Shown piece by piece: positions 53,250-62,353 of a DNA stretch of 64,000 bases. The translations under genes and the position numbers were made by a program. Location: contig JAEZGJ010000065.1 of NCBI GenBank assembly GCA_023416965.1, forward strand, positions 6,830-70,829, in the 5' to 3' direction. Below the pieces are notes generated by a model. It was not told the origin of the DNA. It saw only the letters and a program-made list of their open reading frames with translations, and did not search any database. The stretch comes from Pseudomonadota bacterium. GTDB taxonomy: Bacteria > Pseudomonadota > Alphaproteobacteria > Rhizobiales > Phreatobacteraceae. The first letter of the stretch is position 1, and every line of letters starts with the position of its first letter.

Positions 53250-54431
53250 ATGACCATCCGCCCGAACCCCGCAGACCTCGGCGCCGCGGTCTCCTCGCCC
53301 TTCTTCGCGGCGGAGCACGACCTGCTGCGCGACCAGATCCGCCGCTTCATCGAGCAGGAGGTGAAGCCTCATGCCGCGGCCTGGGAGGAAGCAGGCTTCG
53401 TGCCCCGCTCCGTCCTGCGCCGCATGGGCAGCCTCGGCTTCTTCGGCATCCGCTATCCCGAAGCCTATGGCGGATCGGCGATGAACGCGCTCGCGACCGT
53501 CGTCTATGCGGAGGAACTCGGGCGCTCGACATTCAGCGGCGTCGCCATCACCGCGCTGGTGCATACCGACATGGCCTCTGTCCATGTCTTCAATGCCGGC
53601 ACCCAGGCGCAGAAGGCGAAATGGATGCCCGGCATCATCTCGGGCGAGGTCATCACCGCCGTAGCGGTGACCGAGCCGGATGCCGGCTCCGACGTGAAGG
53701 GCATCCGCACCACGGCGCGCCGCGTCGACGAGGGCTTCGTTCTGAACGGGACGAAACTCTACATCACGAACGGGGTGCACGCCGACCTCTACTGCGTCGC
53801 CGCCAAGACCGGTACCGACGGCCCTGCCTCGAAGTCGGTGACCATGTTCCTCATCGAGAAGGGCACGCCCGGCTTCCGCGTTGGGCGCGCCCTCGACAAG
53901 CATGGCTGGCGATCCTCCGACACGGCCGAGCTGGTCTTCGAGGATTGCTTCGTGCCCGAGAGCGCCATCCTCGGTGAGGAGGGCCGCGGCTTCTACGCCA
54001 TCATGAAGAACTTCCAGAACGAGCGGCTGGTGCTCGGCGCCATGGCGGTGGGGGAGTCGCAGGCGGCGCTCGACCTGACCCTCGACTATGTGAAGACCCG
54101 CAGGGCCTTCGGGGCGCCGCTCTGGGACAAGCAGGCCATCCGCCAGCGCCTCTCCCTGCTGGCGGCCCGCACCGAGGCCTGCCGTCAGTTCGTCTATGCC
54201 ACCGCCTGGCGCGAGACGCGCGGCGAGGAGGTGACGCGCGAGGTGTCGATGATGAAGGCGCTGTGCGGGGAATTGGTCAACGAGGTCATGTATGGCTGCC
54301 TGCAGTTCCACGGCGGCTTCGGCTTCATGCGCGGCAGCGCCATCGAGCGCATGGCGCGCGATGCCCGGGTTCAGTCCATCGGCGGCGGTGCGACCGAGGT
54401 CATGCTGGAAGAGGTGGCCAAGCGGCTATGA
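53250..54431 (+). CDS. Acyl-CoA dehydrogenase family protein
   Basis: A 393-residue FAD flavoenzyme that introduces a double bond into an acyl-CoA. Signature 1 is VAVTEPDAGSDV, and the FAD and substrate blocks KLYITNGVHADLYCV, FQNERLVLGAMAVG and LQFHGGFGFMRGSAIERMARDARV are in place. The ATG at 53250 follows a GGAGAG site. It is cotranscribed with the TetR regulator 50 bases downstream, and divergent from the carboxylase genes, so the same acyl-CoA path (dehydrogenation, carboxylation, hydration) is implied. Confidence 0.92.
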   Translation: MTIRPNPADLGAAVSSPFFAAEHDLLRDQIRRFIEQEVKPHAAAWEEAGFVPRSVLRRMGSLGFFGIRYPEAYGGSAMNALATVVYAEELGRSTFSGVAITALVHTDMASVHVFNAGTQAQKAKWMPGIISGEVITAVAVTEPDAGSDVKGIRTTARRVDEGFVLNGTKLYITNGVHADLYCVAAKTGTDGPASKSVTMFLIEKGTPGFRVGRALDKHGWRSSDTAELVFEDCFVPESAILGEEGRGFYAIMKNFQNERLVLGAMAVGESQAALDLTLDYVKTRRAFGAPLWDKQAIRQRLSLLAARTEACRQFVYATAWRETRGEEVTREVSMMKALCGELVNEVMYGCLQFHGGFGFMRGSAIERMARDARVQSIGGGATEVMLEEVAKRL

Positions 54432-54481
54432 ACCCGCTTGCCGCATGACGCGCGGCATGGGACATCGCCCCGGCCGGAGGA

Positions 54482-55138
54482 ATGAGCGGAATGGACGGCA
54501 CGGGCGCATCTGAGGTCAGCACGGACGAGGAACCGGCGCCCCGTGACGGGCGCCGGATCATCCTTGACGCCGCCGCGCGGATCCTGCGGCGCAACGGCTA
54601 CAAGGCGACGACCTTGCGCGACATCGCCGCGGCCGTCGGCATCAAGGCGGGAAGCATCTACTACCATTTCGCCTCCAAGGACGAGATCGTCGCCGCTGTG
54701 ATGAACGATGGCGTGGAGCGCGTGCAGGAGACGGTGACGCGCGCGCTCGCCGGACTGCCCGCCACCGCGGGACCGGCGGAACGGCTCGAGGCGGCGATTG
54801 CCGCCCACCTCCACGCCCTGCTCGACCACAGCGACTACACCTCCGCCGGCCTGAAGGCCTTCACCGACGCGCCGGAGGCCGTCAGGACGGCGGCGCGTCC
54901 CGTGCGCAAGCGTTACGAGGCGGTGTGGGACGCAATCGTCGCCGACCTCGCGTCGGCGCGCCTCGTCCCGCCGGAAGTACCGGCAGAGACTATCGCCCTC
55001 GCCATCCTCGGCATGATGAACTGGTCGCCGGAATGGTACCGGCCCGAGCGCCACGCCATCGACCGGCTGGCGCGCGACTTCGCCGCCATCCTGCTGCGCG
55101 GCCACGTCCGGCCCGACGCGCCCTGCCCTGCACCCTAG
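54482..55138 (+). CDS. TetR-family transcription regulator
   Basis: A 218-residue repressor: the HTH is TTLRDIAAAVGIKAGSIYYHFASKDEIVAAVM (about residues 42-73). The C-terminal ligand domain is all helical and diverse. The start at 54482 has CCGGAGG just upstream. It follows the acyl-CoA dehydrogenase and likely answers to an acyl-CoA or a pathway intermediate. The dyad at 53212-53229 is its best candidate site. It converges on the MocR gene, with an 83-base space that holds no gene. Confidence 0.9.
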   Translation: MSGMDGTGASEVSTDEEPAPRDGRRIILDAAARILRRNGYKATTLRDIAAAVGIKAGSIYYHFASKDEIVAAVMNDGVERVQETVTRALAGLPATAGPAERLEAAIAAHLHALLDHSDYTSAGLKAFTDAPEAVRTAARPVRKRYEAVWDAIVADLASARLVPPEVPAETIALAILGMMNWSPEWYRPERHAIDRLARDFAAILLRGHVRPDAPCPAP

Positions 55139-55221
55139 AAGGTCCGCATGCAAATCTCGGGTTCTTGGTTCTCCGTGTGCGGCCCGTCCCGTCTGTCGTG
55201 CGCCCCATGCCACGGATGACG

Positions 55222-56622
55222 TCAACCGGCGGTGCGAATGACTTTGCGGAGCACTGAGAAGATGCGGGACTCAGAGCATTGAGCCACATTGAACCGAAGG
55301 TAGCTCCGGGCGGTCTGTGACAGGCTGAAGGCGTTGCCGGGCGCGAGGACGACGTGGTCGGCGAGGGCGCGGCGGGCGATCTCGGCCCCGTCGATGTCGC
55401 GCGGCAGGCGGCACCACAGGAACATGCCCGCCGCGGGCTGGATCCACGGGATCAGCTCGAGGTCGCGCAACCTGTCGGCGGTCTCCGCGCGAGCGCGGGC
55501 CAGGCGAGTGCGCATAGCGGCGAGATGGCGCCTGTAGCCTCCGTCGGCCATCACGGCGAGGACCAACTCAGCGGCCAGTCCGGCACCGCCGAAGCTGGTG
55601 GCGATCTTCAGGTCTGTGAGGCCCCGGGTCCATGACGGCCGGGTCGCGAGGAAACCGCAGCGCAGGCCGGCGGACAGGGTCTTCGAGAAGCTGCCGCAAT
55701 AGATGACGCGCTGGAGCCCGTCGAAGGCGGCGAGCCGCGGCGTCGGCTCCGTCTCGAAATCCGCGAAGATGTCGTCCTCGACGATGGTCAGGTCGGCGCG
55801 CTCCGCCAGCCTGAGGAGGCGGTGGGCGACGATGGGGGAGAGGGTGGCCCCGGTCGGATTGTGTACCCCGGCATTGGTGGCATAGAGCCGCGGGCGGTGT
55901 TGGGCGAGCGCCTGTTCGAAGGCTTCGAGGTCCGGCCCCTGCGCGGTGTAAGGTACGGAAACGACGTTTGCGCGGTGGGCCCGCAGAAGAGCGTGGAAAT
56001 TGAAATAGCAGGGATCGTCGACCAGCACCGTGTCCCCCGGTTCGAGGAGGAAGCGGCAGGCGAGATCGAGCGCCTGTGTCCCGGATTCGGTGAGGATGAC
56101 CTGGTCGGCAGAGGCTTCGATCCCCTGCCCCGCCATCCTGCGGGTGAGAAACTGGCGAAGGGCGGGCAGGCCCTGCGGAGTGCCGTAATCGGTGAGAGCG
56201 CTCCCGTCTGCCCGCGCCAGGGTGCGCAGGGCCCGTCGCAGGCTGTCCTGCGGCATCCACGATGCGGGGAGCCATCCGCATCCGGGCATGAGCAGGTCCG
56301 GGTTACGTCCGAGCGACTGGCGTGTGATCCAGAGCGGATCGATCTCCTGATCCAGTTTCGGGCCGAGATCGGCAAGCGACAGTGGCGCAAGCGGCGCATC
56401 GACATAGAAGCCGGAGCCGCGGCGGGAGGTGATGATCCCCTCAGCCGTCAGGCGCTCATAGGCTTCGACCACGGTCGACTTCGACACCTTCATCGCAGCG
56501 GCGAAAGCGCGGATCGACGGCAGGCGCGCGCCCGGCGTCAGCGCCCGCTGGGCCACGCGATCCTTGACTTCACGAACCACGCGTTCGGTGAGGGTAACCG
56601 CTGGAGCATCGCCCTGGTCCAT
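55222..56622 (-). CDS. MocR/GntR-type regulator with aminotransferase domain
   Basis: A 466-residue fusion: an N-terminal GntR winged helix (LTPGARLPSIRAFAAAMKVSKSTVVEAYERLTAEGIITSRRG) is joined by a linker to a fold-type I aminotransferase domain with the PLP lysine in YCGSFSKTLSAGLRCGFLA. Such proteins sense PLP or amino acids and usually control the gene divergent from them, here an EamA exporter. ATG 56622 is taken as start; the frame stays open to an ATG further upstream. Three GTAC-centred repeats (56634-56666) in the 105-base divergent region are possible operator halves. Confidence 0.9.
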   Translation of the reverse strand: MDQGDAPAVTLTERVVREVKDRVAQRALTPGARLPSIRAFAAAMKVSKSTVVEAYERLTAEGIITSRRGSGFYVDAPLAPLSLADLGPKLDQEIDPLWITRQSLGRNPDLLMPGCGWLPASWMPQDSLRRALRTLARADGSALTDYGTPQGLPALRQFLTRRMAGQGIEASADQVILTESGTQALDLACRFLLEPGDTVLVDDPCYFNFHALLRAHRANVVSVPYTAQGPDLEAFEQALAQHRPRLYATNAGVHNPTGATLSPIVAHRLLRLAERADLTIVEDDIFADFETEPTPRLAAFDGLQRVIYCGSFSKTLSAGLRCGFLATRPSWTRGLTDLKIATSFGGAGLAAELVLAVMADGGYRRHLAAMRTRLARARAETADRLRDLELIPWIQPAAGMFLWCRLPRDIDGAEIARRALADHVVLAPGNAFSLSQTARSYLRFNVAQCSESRIFSVLRKVIRTAG

Positions 56623-56727
56623 GTCTGTACTGCTACCGGTACCTGACAGTTTCGCCAGATTGTACCCAAGCATCCCTTGAGGCACCAGCGCTCCCCTGCC
56701 AAGCCTGCTCCCGGTGAGGAGACAGCG

Positions 56728-57591
56728 ATGGACAAGACGACCGACGGATGGATCAGTGGCCTCATGGGCGTGATCATTTTCAGCGGTTCGCTGCCGGCGA
56801 CACGCGTGGCGGTAGCCGCGTTCGATCCCCTGTTCCTCACCGGAATGCGGGCGACCATCGCCGGCGTGCTGGCCGTGGTGCTCATCGGGCTCTTCCAGGT
56901 GGCGCGGCCGCGGCCGGGTGATCTCGTCCCCCTGGCCGTCGTCTCCCTCGGTGTGGTGATCGGCTTTCCCTTGCTGACGGCCCTCGCCCTGCAGCACATC
57001 GGCGCGGCCCACTCCATCGTCTTCATCGGCGTCCTGCCTCTCGCCACCGCCATCTTCGGCGTCCTCCGTGCAGGAGAGCGGCCGCGGCCTCTCTTCTGGC
57101 TGTTCTCCGGCCTCGGCAGCGCGCTGGTGGCGGCCTTCTCCCTGGCGCGCGGCGGTGGGGCGTCCCCTGTCGGCGACGGACTGATGATCGCCGCCATTCT
57201 GGTCTGCGGCCTCGGCTATGCCGAGGGCGCCAAGCTGGCCCGCCGCCTTGGCGGCTGGCAGGTCATCTCTTGGGCGCTGGCACTCTCGCTGCCGGTCATG
57301 GGAGCGCTCGCGGCATGGACGTGGCCGCACTCCTTCACCGCGGTGCCGCCACCCGCATGGATCAGCCTCGGCTATGTGTCGCTGTTCAGCATGCTCATCG
57401 GGTTCGTGTTCTGGTACAGGGGGCTCGCCCTCGGAGGTATCGGCGCCGTCGGGCAATTGCAGTTGCTGCAGCCATTCTTCGGCCTGATGCTGGCGGCGAG
57501 CCTGCTCGGGGAATCCGTCAGCTTGGCGATGGTTGCGGTGACGGTGGCGGTCGTCGCCTGCGTGGCAGGAGCCAAGCGCCACGCGGGCTGA
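56728..57591 (+). CDS. EamA/RhaT-family (DMT) transporter
   Basis: A 287-residue inner-membrane protein with ten helices in two EamA repeats (GVIIFSGSLPATRVAVAAFDPLFLTGMRA in the first; ISLGYVSLFSMLIGFVFWYRGL in the second). DMT-type carriers of this kind export amino acids or other metabolites. The ATG at 56728 has GAGGAG upstream; an earlier ATG would add a charged leader. The divergent MocR regulator probably controls it, a common pairing. After its end, 176 bases up to 57768 show no gene. Confidence 0.9.
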   Translation: MDKTTDGWISGLMGVIIFSGSLPATRVAVAAFDPLFLTGMRATIAGVLAVVLIGLFQVARPRPGDLVPLAVVSLGVVIGFPLLTALALQHIGAAHSIVFIGVLPLATAIFGVLRAGERPRPLFWLFSGLGSALVAAFSLARGGGASPVGDGLMIAAILVCGLGYAEGAKLARRLGGWQVISWALALSLPVMGALAAWTWPHSFTAVPPPAWISLGYVSLFSMLIGFVFWYRGLALGGIGAVGQLQLLQPFFGLMLAASLLGESVSLAMVAVTVAVVACVAGAKRHAG

Positions 57592-57767
57592 GGAACCTCT
57601 CCGGCCATGATCCGCATGGCGGCGCCCGGCCGTTCCGGCGGACAGCTCGCCCGACGTGCTGCGAGCCTGGCACCGCACCTCCGTCGGTGGCGGGACTGCA
57701 CCGAGATCCGCGCGCAGGCCGCGGCGATGTCGTTGCCCAACCGTGCGGGCCGGCAGCGCCGGGGCCG

Positions 57768-58055
57768 TCAGCGAAGGCAGGCCCCGCCGGTTGCCGGCAG
57801 CACGAGCCAGGCGCCAGCCTTGTAGAGGTCCCGGACGAATCCCGGGCGGTTGGCTCCCTCGGCGATCGCGCCTTGGCCGAGCCCCGAGACCAGATCACCG
57901 CCCGCCGCCGTCACCGCCTCCAGCGCACCGGCCTGGCTCGCACCGATCACCACCACCCGGCTCGTGGGCTGGACCGTGAGGGTGAGCAGCGCGACGAAGG
58001 CGAACCAGCCGGTGAGCGCGACCGCCGCCAGCCCGGCCAATCCGGCAAACGTCAT
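57768..58055 (-). CDS. Small membrane protein of unknown function in the FAD-oxidase cluster
   Basis: A 95-residue protein with a strong N-terminal membrane helix (FAGLAGLAAVALTGWFAFVALL) and a soluble tail that ends in GAWLVLPATGGACLR with a lone cysteine. No family was recognised. ATG 58055 is chosen for the GGGGAAGGGGAACC site upstream; an in-frame ATG at 58088 would overlap the gene before by 11 bases. It ends a four-gene minus-strand run with a predicted secreted or anchored protein, a membrane protein and a Tat-exported FAD oxidase, and is likely a part of the same envelope module. Confidence 0.6.
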   Translation of the reverse strand: MTFAGLAGLAAVALTGWFAFVALLTLTVQPTSRVVVIGASQAGALEAVTAAGGDLVSGLGQGAIAEGANRPGFVRDLYKAGAWLVLPATGGACLR

Positions 58056-58077
58056 CGGCTCGGTTCCCCTTCCCCGA

Positions 58078-59148
58078 TCAGTAGTCATAGACGTGCTCCA
58101 GAACGACCGGACCCGTCCTGGTCCGCATCAGCAGACCGGGGAGGTTCCGGACCGCGACGGTCAGCCCGAGCCGCTCGAAGCCCGGCTGGGACTGGATCGG
58201 GACGCGCAGGACGAGGTCCGTCTCCGCCGGCGCCGTGCTGCCGGCAGGGGCAATGACCGTCACGAAGATCTCCCGGTTGCCGGCGATCTCGACCAGGCCG
58301 CGCTGGCGCTCGGCAAGGCCCAGCAGAACCTCCGTGAAGGCGCGGTAGCGCGGGGTCTCGATCACCGAGAGGCCATCGGGACGCCGCTCGACCACGCTGA
58401 TCCGCGGGTCGGCCACGGCGTCCTGCTCGTCCAGTCCCCGGACGACGGTGCGGATCCTCAACCTGGCCGGCGCAAGGCCTGCGGCCAACCCCAAGACCTG
58501 CGCATACACCGCCTTGACGCCGTATTCGAGCGACAGGGCGATGCGCCGCTCGGCGGAGCGCACGAGGCTGACATCCCCGAACGGCGTCTCGCGCCAGAAG
58601 CGCAGCAGGGTCGCGCCGAAGGGGAACTCGTACCACGGCGTCTGGCGCAGGAAGGCTGCATAGGCGTCGTTGACGTCGGCCGCGAAGAGATCCTCGGCGG
58701 TCGGCCGGGGGCCACGCCACCAGGCGGCCAGCCGGCCGATCGTGCTCTCCCAGGCGTCCTTCACCGCCATTTCGGCGGAGAAGCTGAGGCCGATGATGTG
58801 CAGCATCACCCGCATGTCCGTGGCGATGTGGCCACGCTCCGATGCGACTCCCGACAGACTGCAGAGGCTCGTCCAGTAGCCGGTGACGCTGCCCACATAG
58901 TCGAAGGCCGCTTCGCCGCGCGTGCGCCCGACCCGCGCGAAATCCTCGTAAGCATGGACGATGGACCATTCGGGATAGGTCAGCCAGGTGTCGACCAGGG
59001 CACGTCGCTCCTCCGGCGGCAGGAGCGATGCGGCGACCTCGCCCGCCAGGCGCGGACGCTGGCATCGCGTCTCGATCCACAGCACGGGAGCCGCGGCCAG
59101 CGCGACCACCAGCCCCAGCCCGATCGCCGCCTTGCGAAGCACGCCCAT
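58078..59148 (-). CDS. Uncharacterised envelope protein with one N-terminal membrane anchor
   Basis: A 356-residue protein with an N-terminal membrane helix (about 6-25) and a large outer domain. No known domain was recognised. Marked blocks are TWLTYPEWSIVHAYEDFA, VGSVTGYWTSLC, HIIGLSFSAEM and PWYEFPFGATLLRFW, rich in aromatics. The C-terminal third is beta-like and ends TGPVVLEHVYDY. Its start overlaps the stop of the membrane protein upstream (ATGA). The steady link with an exported FAD oxidase suggests that it is a partner or acceptor at the membrane; that is inference. Confidence 0.75.
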   Translation of the reverse strand: MGVLRKAAIGLGLVVALAAAPVLWIETRCQRPRLAGEVAASLLPPEERRALVDTWLTYPEWSIVHAYEDFARVGRTRGEAAFDYVGSVTGYWTSLCSLSGVASERGHIATDMRVMLHIIGLSFSAEMAVKDAWESTIGRLAAWWRGPRPTAEDLFAADVNDAYAAFLRQTPWYEFPFGATLLRFWRETPFGDVSLVRSAERRIALSLEYGVKAVYAQVLGLAAGLAPARLRIRTVVRGLDEQDAVADPRISVVERRPDGLSVIETPRYRAFTEVLLGLAERQRGLVEIAGNREIFVTVIAPAGSTAPAETDLVLRVPIQSQPGFERLGLTVAVRNLPGLLMRTRTGPVVLEHVYDY

Positions 59149-59561
59149 CACGCGGCCGGGTGGCGTCGGGCGAGGACGAAGCCGGTGAAGGCGGCGAAGC
59201 CCCCGAGGGCGATATGCGGCAGGTTGGCCAGGATCTTGAAGCCGAGGCCGAGGCTCTGCCAGCCATAGATCAGGATGCCGAGGTCGAGATAGCCGGAACC
59301 GGTGACGAGACCCATCAGCCCGTCGAGGAGATAGAGCGTCCCGAAGACCTTGAAGTAGGTCTCGCTGGCCCGCCGCGACACCCCAGCGGCGATGCCCGCC
59401 CAGGCGGCCGAGGCGAAATGCAGGGCATCGTCGTAGATGTCGAGCGCGAAGATGCCGAAGGCGCGCCCCTGCGCGTCGGTGAGGCCGGGAACGTAGTTGA
59501 GCGACGTCACGATGAGGAGAACGACGCAATAGACGGCAGCGATCAGTCGGATGGGATCCAT
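59148..59561 (-). CDS. Four-helix membrane protein (DUF4383-like) in the FAD-oxidase cluster
   Basis: A 137-residue protein with four predicted membrane helices. The middle block DDALHFASAAWAGIAAG and the hydrophobic LYLLDGLMGLVTGSGYLDLGIL are similar in layout to DUF4383 proteins, though the match is loose. The ATG at 59561 gives MDPIRLIAAVYCVVLL. It lies 16 bases after the FAD oxidase stop and overlaps the next gene. It may hold a cofactor or anchor the exported oxidase; the sequence shows no haem-ligand pattern that would settle this. Confidence 0.7.
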   Translation of the reverse strand: MDPIRLIAAVYCVVLLIVTSLNYVPGLTDAQGRAFGIFALDIYDDALHFASAAWAGIAAGVSRRASETYFKVFGTLYLLDGLMGLVTGSGYLDLGILIYGWQSLGLGFKILANLPHIALGGFAAFTGFVLARRHPAA

Positions 59562-59577
59562 GACAAACTTCGCCCCT

Positions 59578-61047
59578 CTAGCCCGCGAGATAACCATCCC
59601 AGAGGCCGTTGCGGAACAGCAGGCCGGGGTCGTAGTGGCGCTTGCGCTCGACGAAGCGATCGACGTCGGGATAGATCGCGCGCAGCTGGTCGGGGCGGGC
59701 GTGCAGCCGGTAGGGCAGATAGTAGCTGCCCCCGATCGCGCCCACACGGTCGATGAGTTCCTCGGTGAGACGGATCATGTCGGCCTCGCCCTCGCCGGTC
59801 ATCTCCTGCGAGAACGACATCACGGCGGCGATCCGGTCGGTCCTGGCGTAGGCGAGGACGCTGTCGTCATCGCGGGCGACGTAGCGAAGCGTCACGTTGA
59901 GGAACTCGGACCGCGCCTTCGGGATCACCTCACGACAGGCGATGAGGAAGTCGTTGAAGCGCTCGGGCGCCACGAAATATTCGTGGAGGATATCGGTCCG
60001 CCGCTGGTCGCGGTTCTCGAGGTTGAGAACGGGTTCGTTCATCAGCGAGTTGCGGGTGGCGACGCCCGTGCCGGCGCGCGGCCCCGCCACGCTTTCGGCC
60101 CACCAGCGGAAACTCTTGCCCGTCTCCGAGCCGACCTGGGCGCGGTAGACGTGGCGCATCAGGCTGGACATCATCCCGCCCCCGCGATCGGCCGCCGGAA
60201 TGCCGCCGGCCGGCGTCGGCCTTGGTCGCCAGGTCGCCAGAAGCGCTTCGCGAAAGAAGCTGCCGCGGGCGACGTTCAGCCGGCCATAGACCATCTTGAC
60301 GGTCGGATCGGCAGCGAAGGAGCCGACAAAGCGCTCGGCGAACCGGTCGGCGGGCAGAACCTCGTAGCGGGGCGCCATGAGCGTATTCTCGACCATGTCG
60401 ACGTCGAGGTCGATGATGACGCCGAACAGGCCATAGCCTCCCATGCACAGCCGGAACAGCTCCGCGTTCTCCGTGCGGGAGCATCGGACGATCTCGCCGT
60501 CGGCGAGCATGAGACGAAAGCTGCGCACCGTCGCGCCGAACGGGCCATAGGGCGCCGGCCACCCATGGGCGTTCACGCAGAACGTGGCCGCGACGCCGAA
60601 ATCGCTGTTGGACTGCATCACGGCCGGCGAGAAGCCGATCTTGTCCAGCCCGGCGATGACCTCGTGCCAGCGCATGCCGCCCTGGACGCGGAACACTTTC
60701 GCGGTGCGGTCCGGCTCGATGGCGCGGATGTCCATCGTCATGGCGGCGCCGTTGCGCGGCAGGCTCTGGCCTCCCATGGAGTGGCGGGCGGCGCTGACGG
60801 CGACCGGGCGCCTCGTCTCGCGGGCGATCCTCAATTGCTCGCGGAGCGCCGCCACGACCTTAACCTCGTCCGTTTCTCGGCTGATCCAATGGGAGAAGAC
60901 GGGGGTGGCGCTCAGCCGGCTCGCGTCGTTCAGCACCAGCCGGCGGGCCTGTTGGGCCACGGCGCCCCGGGGCAGCGCCGCGGCGAGACCGGTGGCGGCG
61001 AGGCCGGCCAGAACGCGACGACGGGACATGCGCTGCCGCTCGGTCAT
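59578..61047 (-). CDS. Tat-exported FAD-binding oxidase (VAO family, aldonolactone-oxidase-like)
   Basis: A 489-residue flavoprotein of the vanillyl-alcohol-oxidase fold. A twin-arginine leader (MSRRRVLAGLAATGLAAALP, cleavage near AVAQQ) precedes the PCMH-type FAD domain with RHSMGGQSLPRNGAAM, whose His could bind FAD covalently. The C-terminal half resembles D-arabinono-1,4-lactone oxidases, with YDPGLLFRNGLWDGYL at the end. Tat export fits a flavin loaded in the cytoplasm. It heads a run with two membrane proteins and an anchored unknown protein. The substrate may be a sugar lactone or a lipid alcohol; this is not settled. It diverges from a hydrolase gene. Confidence 0.88.
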   Translation of the reverse strand: MTERQRMSRRRVLAGLAATGLAAALPRGAVAQQARRLVLNDASRLSATPVFSHWISRETDEVKVVAALREQLRIARETRRPVAVSAARHSMGGQSLPRNGAAMTMDIRAIEPDRTAKVFRVQGGMRWHEVIAGLDKIGFSPAVMQSNSDFGVAATFCVNAHGWPAPYGPFGATVRSFRLMLADGEIVRCSRTENAELFRLCMGGYGLFGVIIDLDVDMVENTLMAPRYEVLPADRFAERFVGSFAADPTVKMVYGRLNVARGSFFREALLATWRPRPTPAGGIPAADRGGGMMSSLMRHVYRAQVGSETGKSFRWWAESVAGPRAGTGVATRNSLMNEPVLNLENRDQRRTDILHEYFVAPERFNDFLIACREVIPKARSEFLNVTLRYVARDDDSVLAYARTDRIAAVMSFSQEMTGEGEADMIRLTEELIDRVGAIGGSYYLPYRLHARPDQLRAIYPDVDRFVERKRHYDPGLLFRNGLWDGYLAG

Positions 61048-61145
61048 GGATCGTGAACCTGCTTGCCATAATCTCCCGCCAGACTGGCCGGGCGCCTGTG
61101 TCTAATCGGTAAAGGCGAGTGCGCGGATGTGACGATAGACAGCCG

Positions 61146-62153
61146 ATGAGACGGACCATCCTGAGACTGACAGCCAACATGGTTGTTGTGCTGTTTGCTC
61201 TTTTCGGAATTGTGTCGGCATGGCTCATCGCGACCTATCTGCGGGAAACAGGCGATGCGGCCCGGGACGCGCCTTCGACCGGAGCCTTCGTCGCGACGGA
61301 GCGGGGCCGGATCTTCACCCAGGCCGTCGGGCCGGCAACGGCCCGGCCCGTCATCTTCGTTCACGGCACGGCGGCGTGGAGTGGGTTCTGGCGCGGGACG
61401 ATCACCCGCATCGGCGAGGCCGGTTACCAGGCCATCGCCATCGACCTGCCGCCCTTCGGCTTCTCCGAGCGCGACCCGGCCGGCCGCTACGGCCGCCAGG
61501 ACCAGGCGACGCGCCTCATCGCGCTGGTCGAGGCCATGGCACCGGCGCGGCCCATCATCGTCGGCCATTCCTTCGGTGCCGGCCCCGTGCTTGAGGCGGT
61601 CATGATGCGGCCCGACCTGTTCGCGGGCCTCGTCATCGTGGCCGGCGCCCTCGGCCTCCCGGCGGAGGGCGAGGTGCCGCCACGGCATGACGGGATGGTC
61701 ACGTCGCTGATCAGCCAGCCCTTCGTCGCAAATCTCGCCATCGCCGCCTCCGCCACCAATCCGTGGCTCACCCGCTACCTTCTCTCCACCATGATCCACC
61801 GGAAGGAGGCGGCGACGCCCGAGGTAGCCGATGTCCTGCGCCGGCCGCAGAGGCTGGTGGGCACGACCCAGGCCTATGCCGAGTGGGTGCCGGTCCTGTT
61901 CCGCCCCGAACGCACGGCCCTGAGCGGCACACCCGCCAACCTGCGCGGCCTGCAAGTCCGAACCGCCGTCATCTGGGGGCGCGAGGACACGCTGACGCCT
62001 CTGCCCCAGGGCGAGCGCATCGCGGGGCTGATCCCCGGGGCGACGCTGGACGTGCTGGACCGCGTCGGCCACATCCCGCATCTCGAGGCGCCGGGGTCCT
62101 TTGAACGATTGCTGTTGCAGCGCCTGGAGGCCATGGCCGGATCAGGAGGTTGA
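61146..62153 (+). CDS. Membrane-anchored alpha/beta hydrolase
   Basis: A 335-residue hydrolase with an N-terminal membrane helix (about 10-32). Triad motifs are the nucleophile elbow GHSFGAG, an acidic residue in WGREDTLTP and the His in VGHIPHLEAP; the oxyanion block is VFVHGTAAW. The ATG at 61146 puts the helix at the N-terminus. The 98-base divergent space before it is shared with the Tat oxidase gene, so the two may act on the same periplasmic ester or lactone. The 200 bases after the stop hold no gene but include the ars promoter region. Confidence 0.87.
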   Translation: MRRTILRLTANMVVVLFALFGIVSAWLIATYLRETGDAARDAPSTGAFVATERGRIFTQAVGPATARPVIFVHGTAAWSGFWRGTITRIGEAGYQAIAIDLPPFGFSERDPAGRYGRQDQATRLIALVEAMAPARPIIVGHSFGAGPVLEAVMMRPDLFAGLVIVAGALGLPAEGEVPPRHDGMVTSLISQPFVANLAIAASATNPWLTRYLLSTMIHRKEAATPEVADVLRRPQRLVGTTQAYAEWVPVLFRPERTALSGTPANLRGLQVRTAVIWGREDTLTPLPQGERIAGLIPGATLDVLDRVGHIPHLEAPGSFERLLLQRLEAMAGSGG

Positions 62154-62353
62154 GGGCAGCCGTTCCGTCGCCATCACCGGGACCGGCCGACCCGACCTGT
62201 CTGAACGGACGGAGGCGTCGCTGGCCCCGCCATGACGGCTGGACGTGCGCGCCCCGCCGGGTCGCCGATTGGTTTCCTCCTGGCTGCGCCCGATCCGGAA
62301 AGCCCGTAGCGGGTCGTCATGCTGCTGTCACATCAATCGATGATTCTGGATAT

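Noticed and set aside
56634..56666. A firm MocR operator in the mocR-eamA space
   Set aside because: Three GTAC-centred motifs are present but their spacing is irregular and no clean direct or inverted repeat emerges, so it is mentioned only as a possibility with the mocR gene.
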